From assembly GCA_031263835.1 (NCBI GenBank), contig JAISEZ010000010.1:1-7552 (forward strand): DNA of 7,552 nt, given 5' to 3'. The first letter of the stretch is position 1; every line of letters starts with the position of its first letter. Positions 7,531-7,552 of this stretch are shown piece after piece. Both the position numbers and the translations under genes were made by a program. This stretch comes from Tannerella sp. (GTDB taxonomy: Bacteria > Bacteroidota > Bacteroidia > Bacteroidales > Tannerellaceae). The notes beneath the pieces are model-generated. The model was not told where the DNA came from. It was given only the letters and a program-made list of their open reading frames with translations, and did no database searches.

Positions 7531-7552
7531 CAGTTACAGACAGAAAAAAGCG

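Larger units (their letters stand above)
7051..7552. other. Region upstream of susC: no supported gene, several structured elements
   Basis: These 502 nt hold no gene I can support. A 112-codon minus-strand frame (7404-7066) runs through the 13-base homopolymer and the terminator hairpin; its hydrophobic C-terminus is a by-product of those T-rich sequences. A minus-strand frame is open from the right edge to a stop at 7399-7397 (51 codons, SVTVSFGCLSG near its start), which could be the tail of an upstream gene. Another minus frame there is also open, as is a plus frame from an ATG at 7478, so none is preferred. I found no TAnnTTTG promoter on the minus strand here. Visible structures are a hairpin with T-tract (7118-7158), C13 (7219-7231), a 12-bp inverted repeat (7235-7265) and competing inverted repeats (7431-7530). 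Confidence 0.6.

Noticed and set aside
7397..7552. Minus-strand frame open from the right edge, considered as the end of an upstream gene
   Set aside because: A second minus frame and one plus frame are also open over most of the same stretch, and no motif is recognisable in 51 codons, so no call is justified without the neighbouring sequence.

Overview
The window looks like chromosomal DNA from a member of the Bacteroidota, most likely the order Bacteroidales. Four things point there: an adjacent SusC/SusD outer-membrane pair with textbook family motifs, a SusD lipoprotein signal, a TAnnTTTG-type promoter in front of the helicase gene, and start codons without Shine-Dalgarno sequences. The coding DNA is fairly GC-rich while the gaps are AT-rich, so a GC-rich Bacteroidales lineage is plausible. 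I cannot name a genus.

Every supported gene lies on the minus strand, so transcription runs from right to left. From the right: 7051-7552 has no gene I can support, but it is rich in structure. It holds competing inverted repeats at the right edge, a 12-bp inverted repeat, a run of 13 C (G on the transcribed strand), and a terminator-like hairpin with a U-tract 67 nt before susC. Next come susC (7050-3937) and susD (3908-2304), 28 nt apart, and then a good intrinsic terminator at 2250-2204. The gap 1878-2303 carries two 38-bp direct repeats around that terminator, a possible 81-residue cysteine-rich ORF, and a consensus Bacteroidales promoter. The left part is a DEAD-box RNA helicase gene (1877-582), followed after 27 nt by the start of ispE (554 to beyond position 1).

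There are two functional units. SusC and SusD should form an outer-membrane complex: SusD captures an oligomeric nutrient at the surface and SusC imports it with TonB-derived energy. No degradative enzyme, sigma factor or sensor is visible, so the substrate is unknown. The helicase and ispE probably form a separate housekeeping transcription unit, combining RNA remodelling with isoprenoid precursor synthesis by the MEP pathway.

The gene content is ordinary. The least explained parts are the susC leader, which looks like a possible attenuated or slippage-prone regulatory region, and the small cysteine-rich ORF. I see no mobile element, CRISPR array, tRNA or rRNA.
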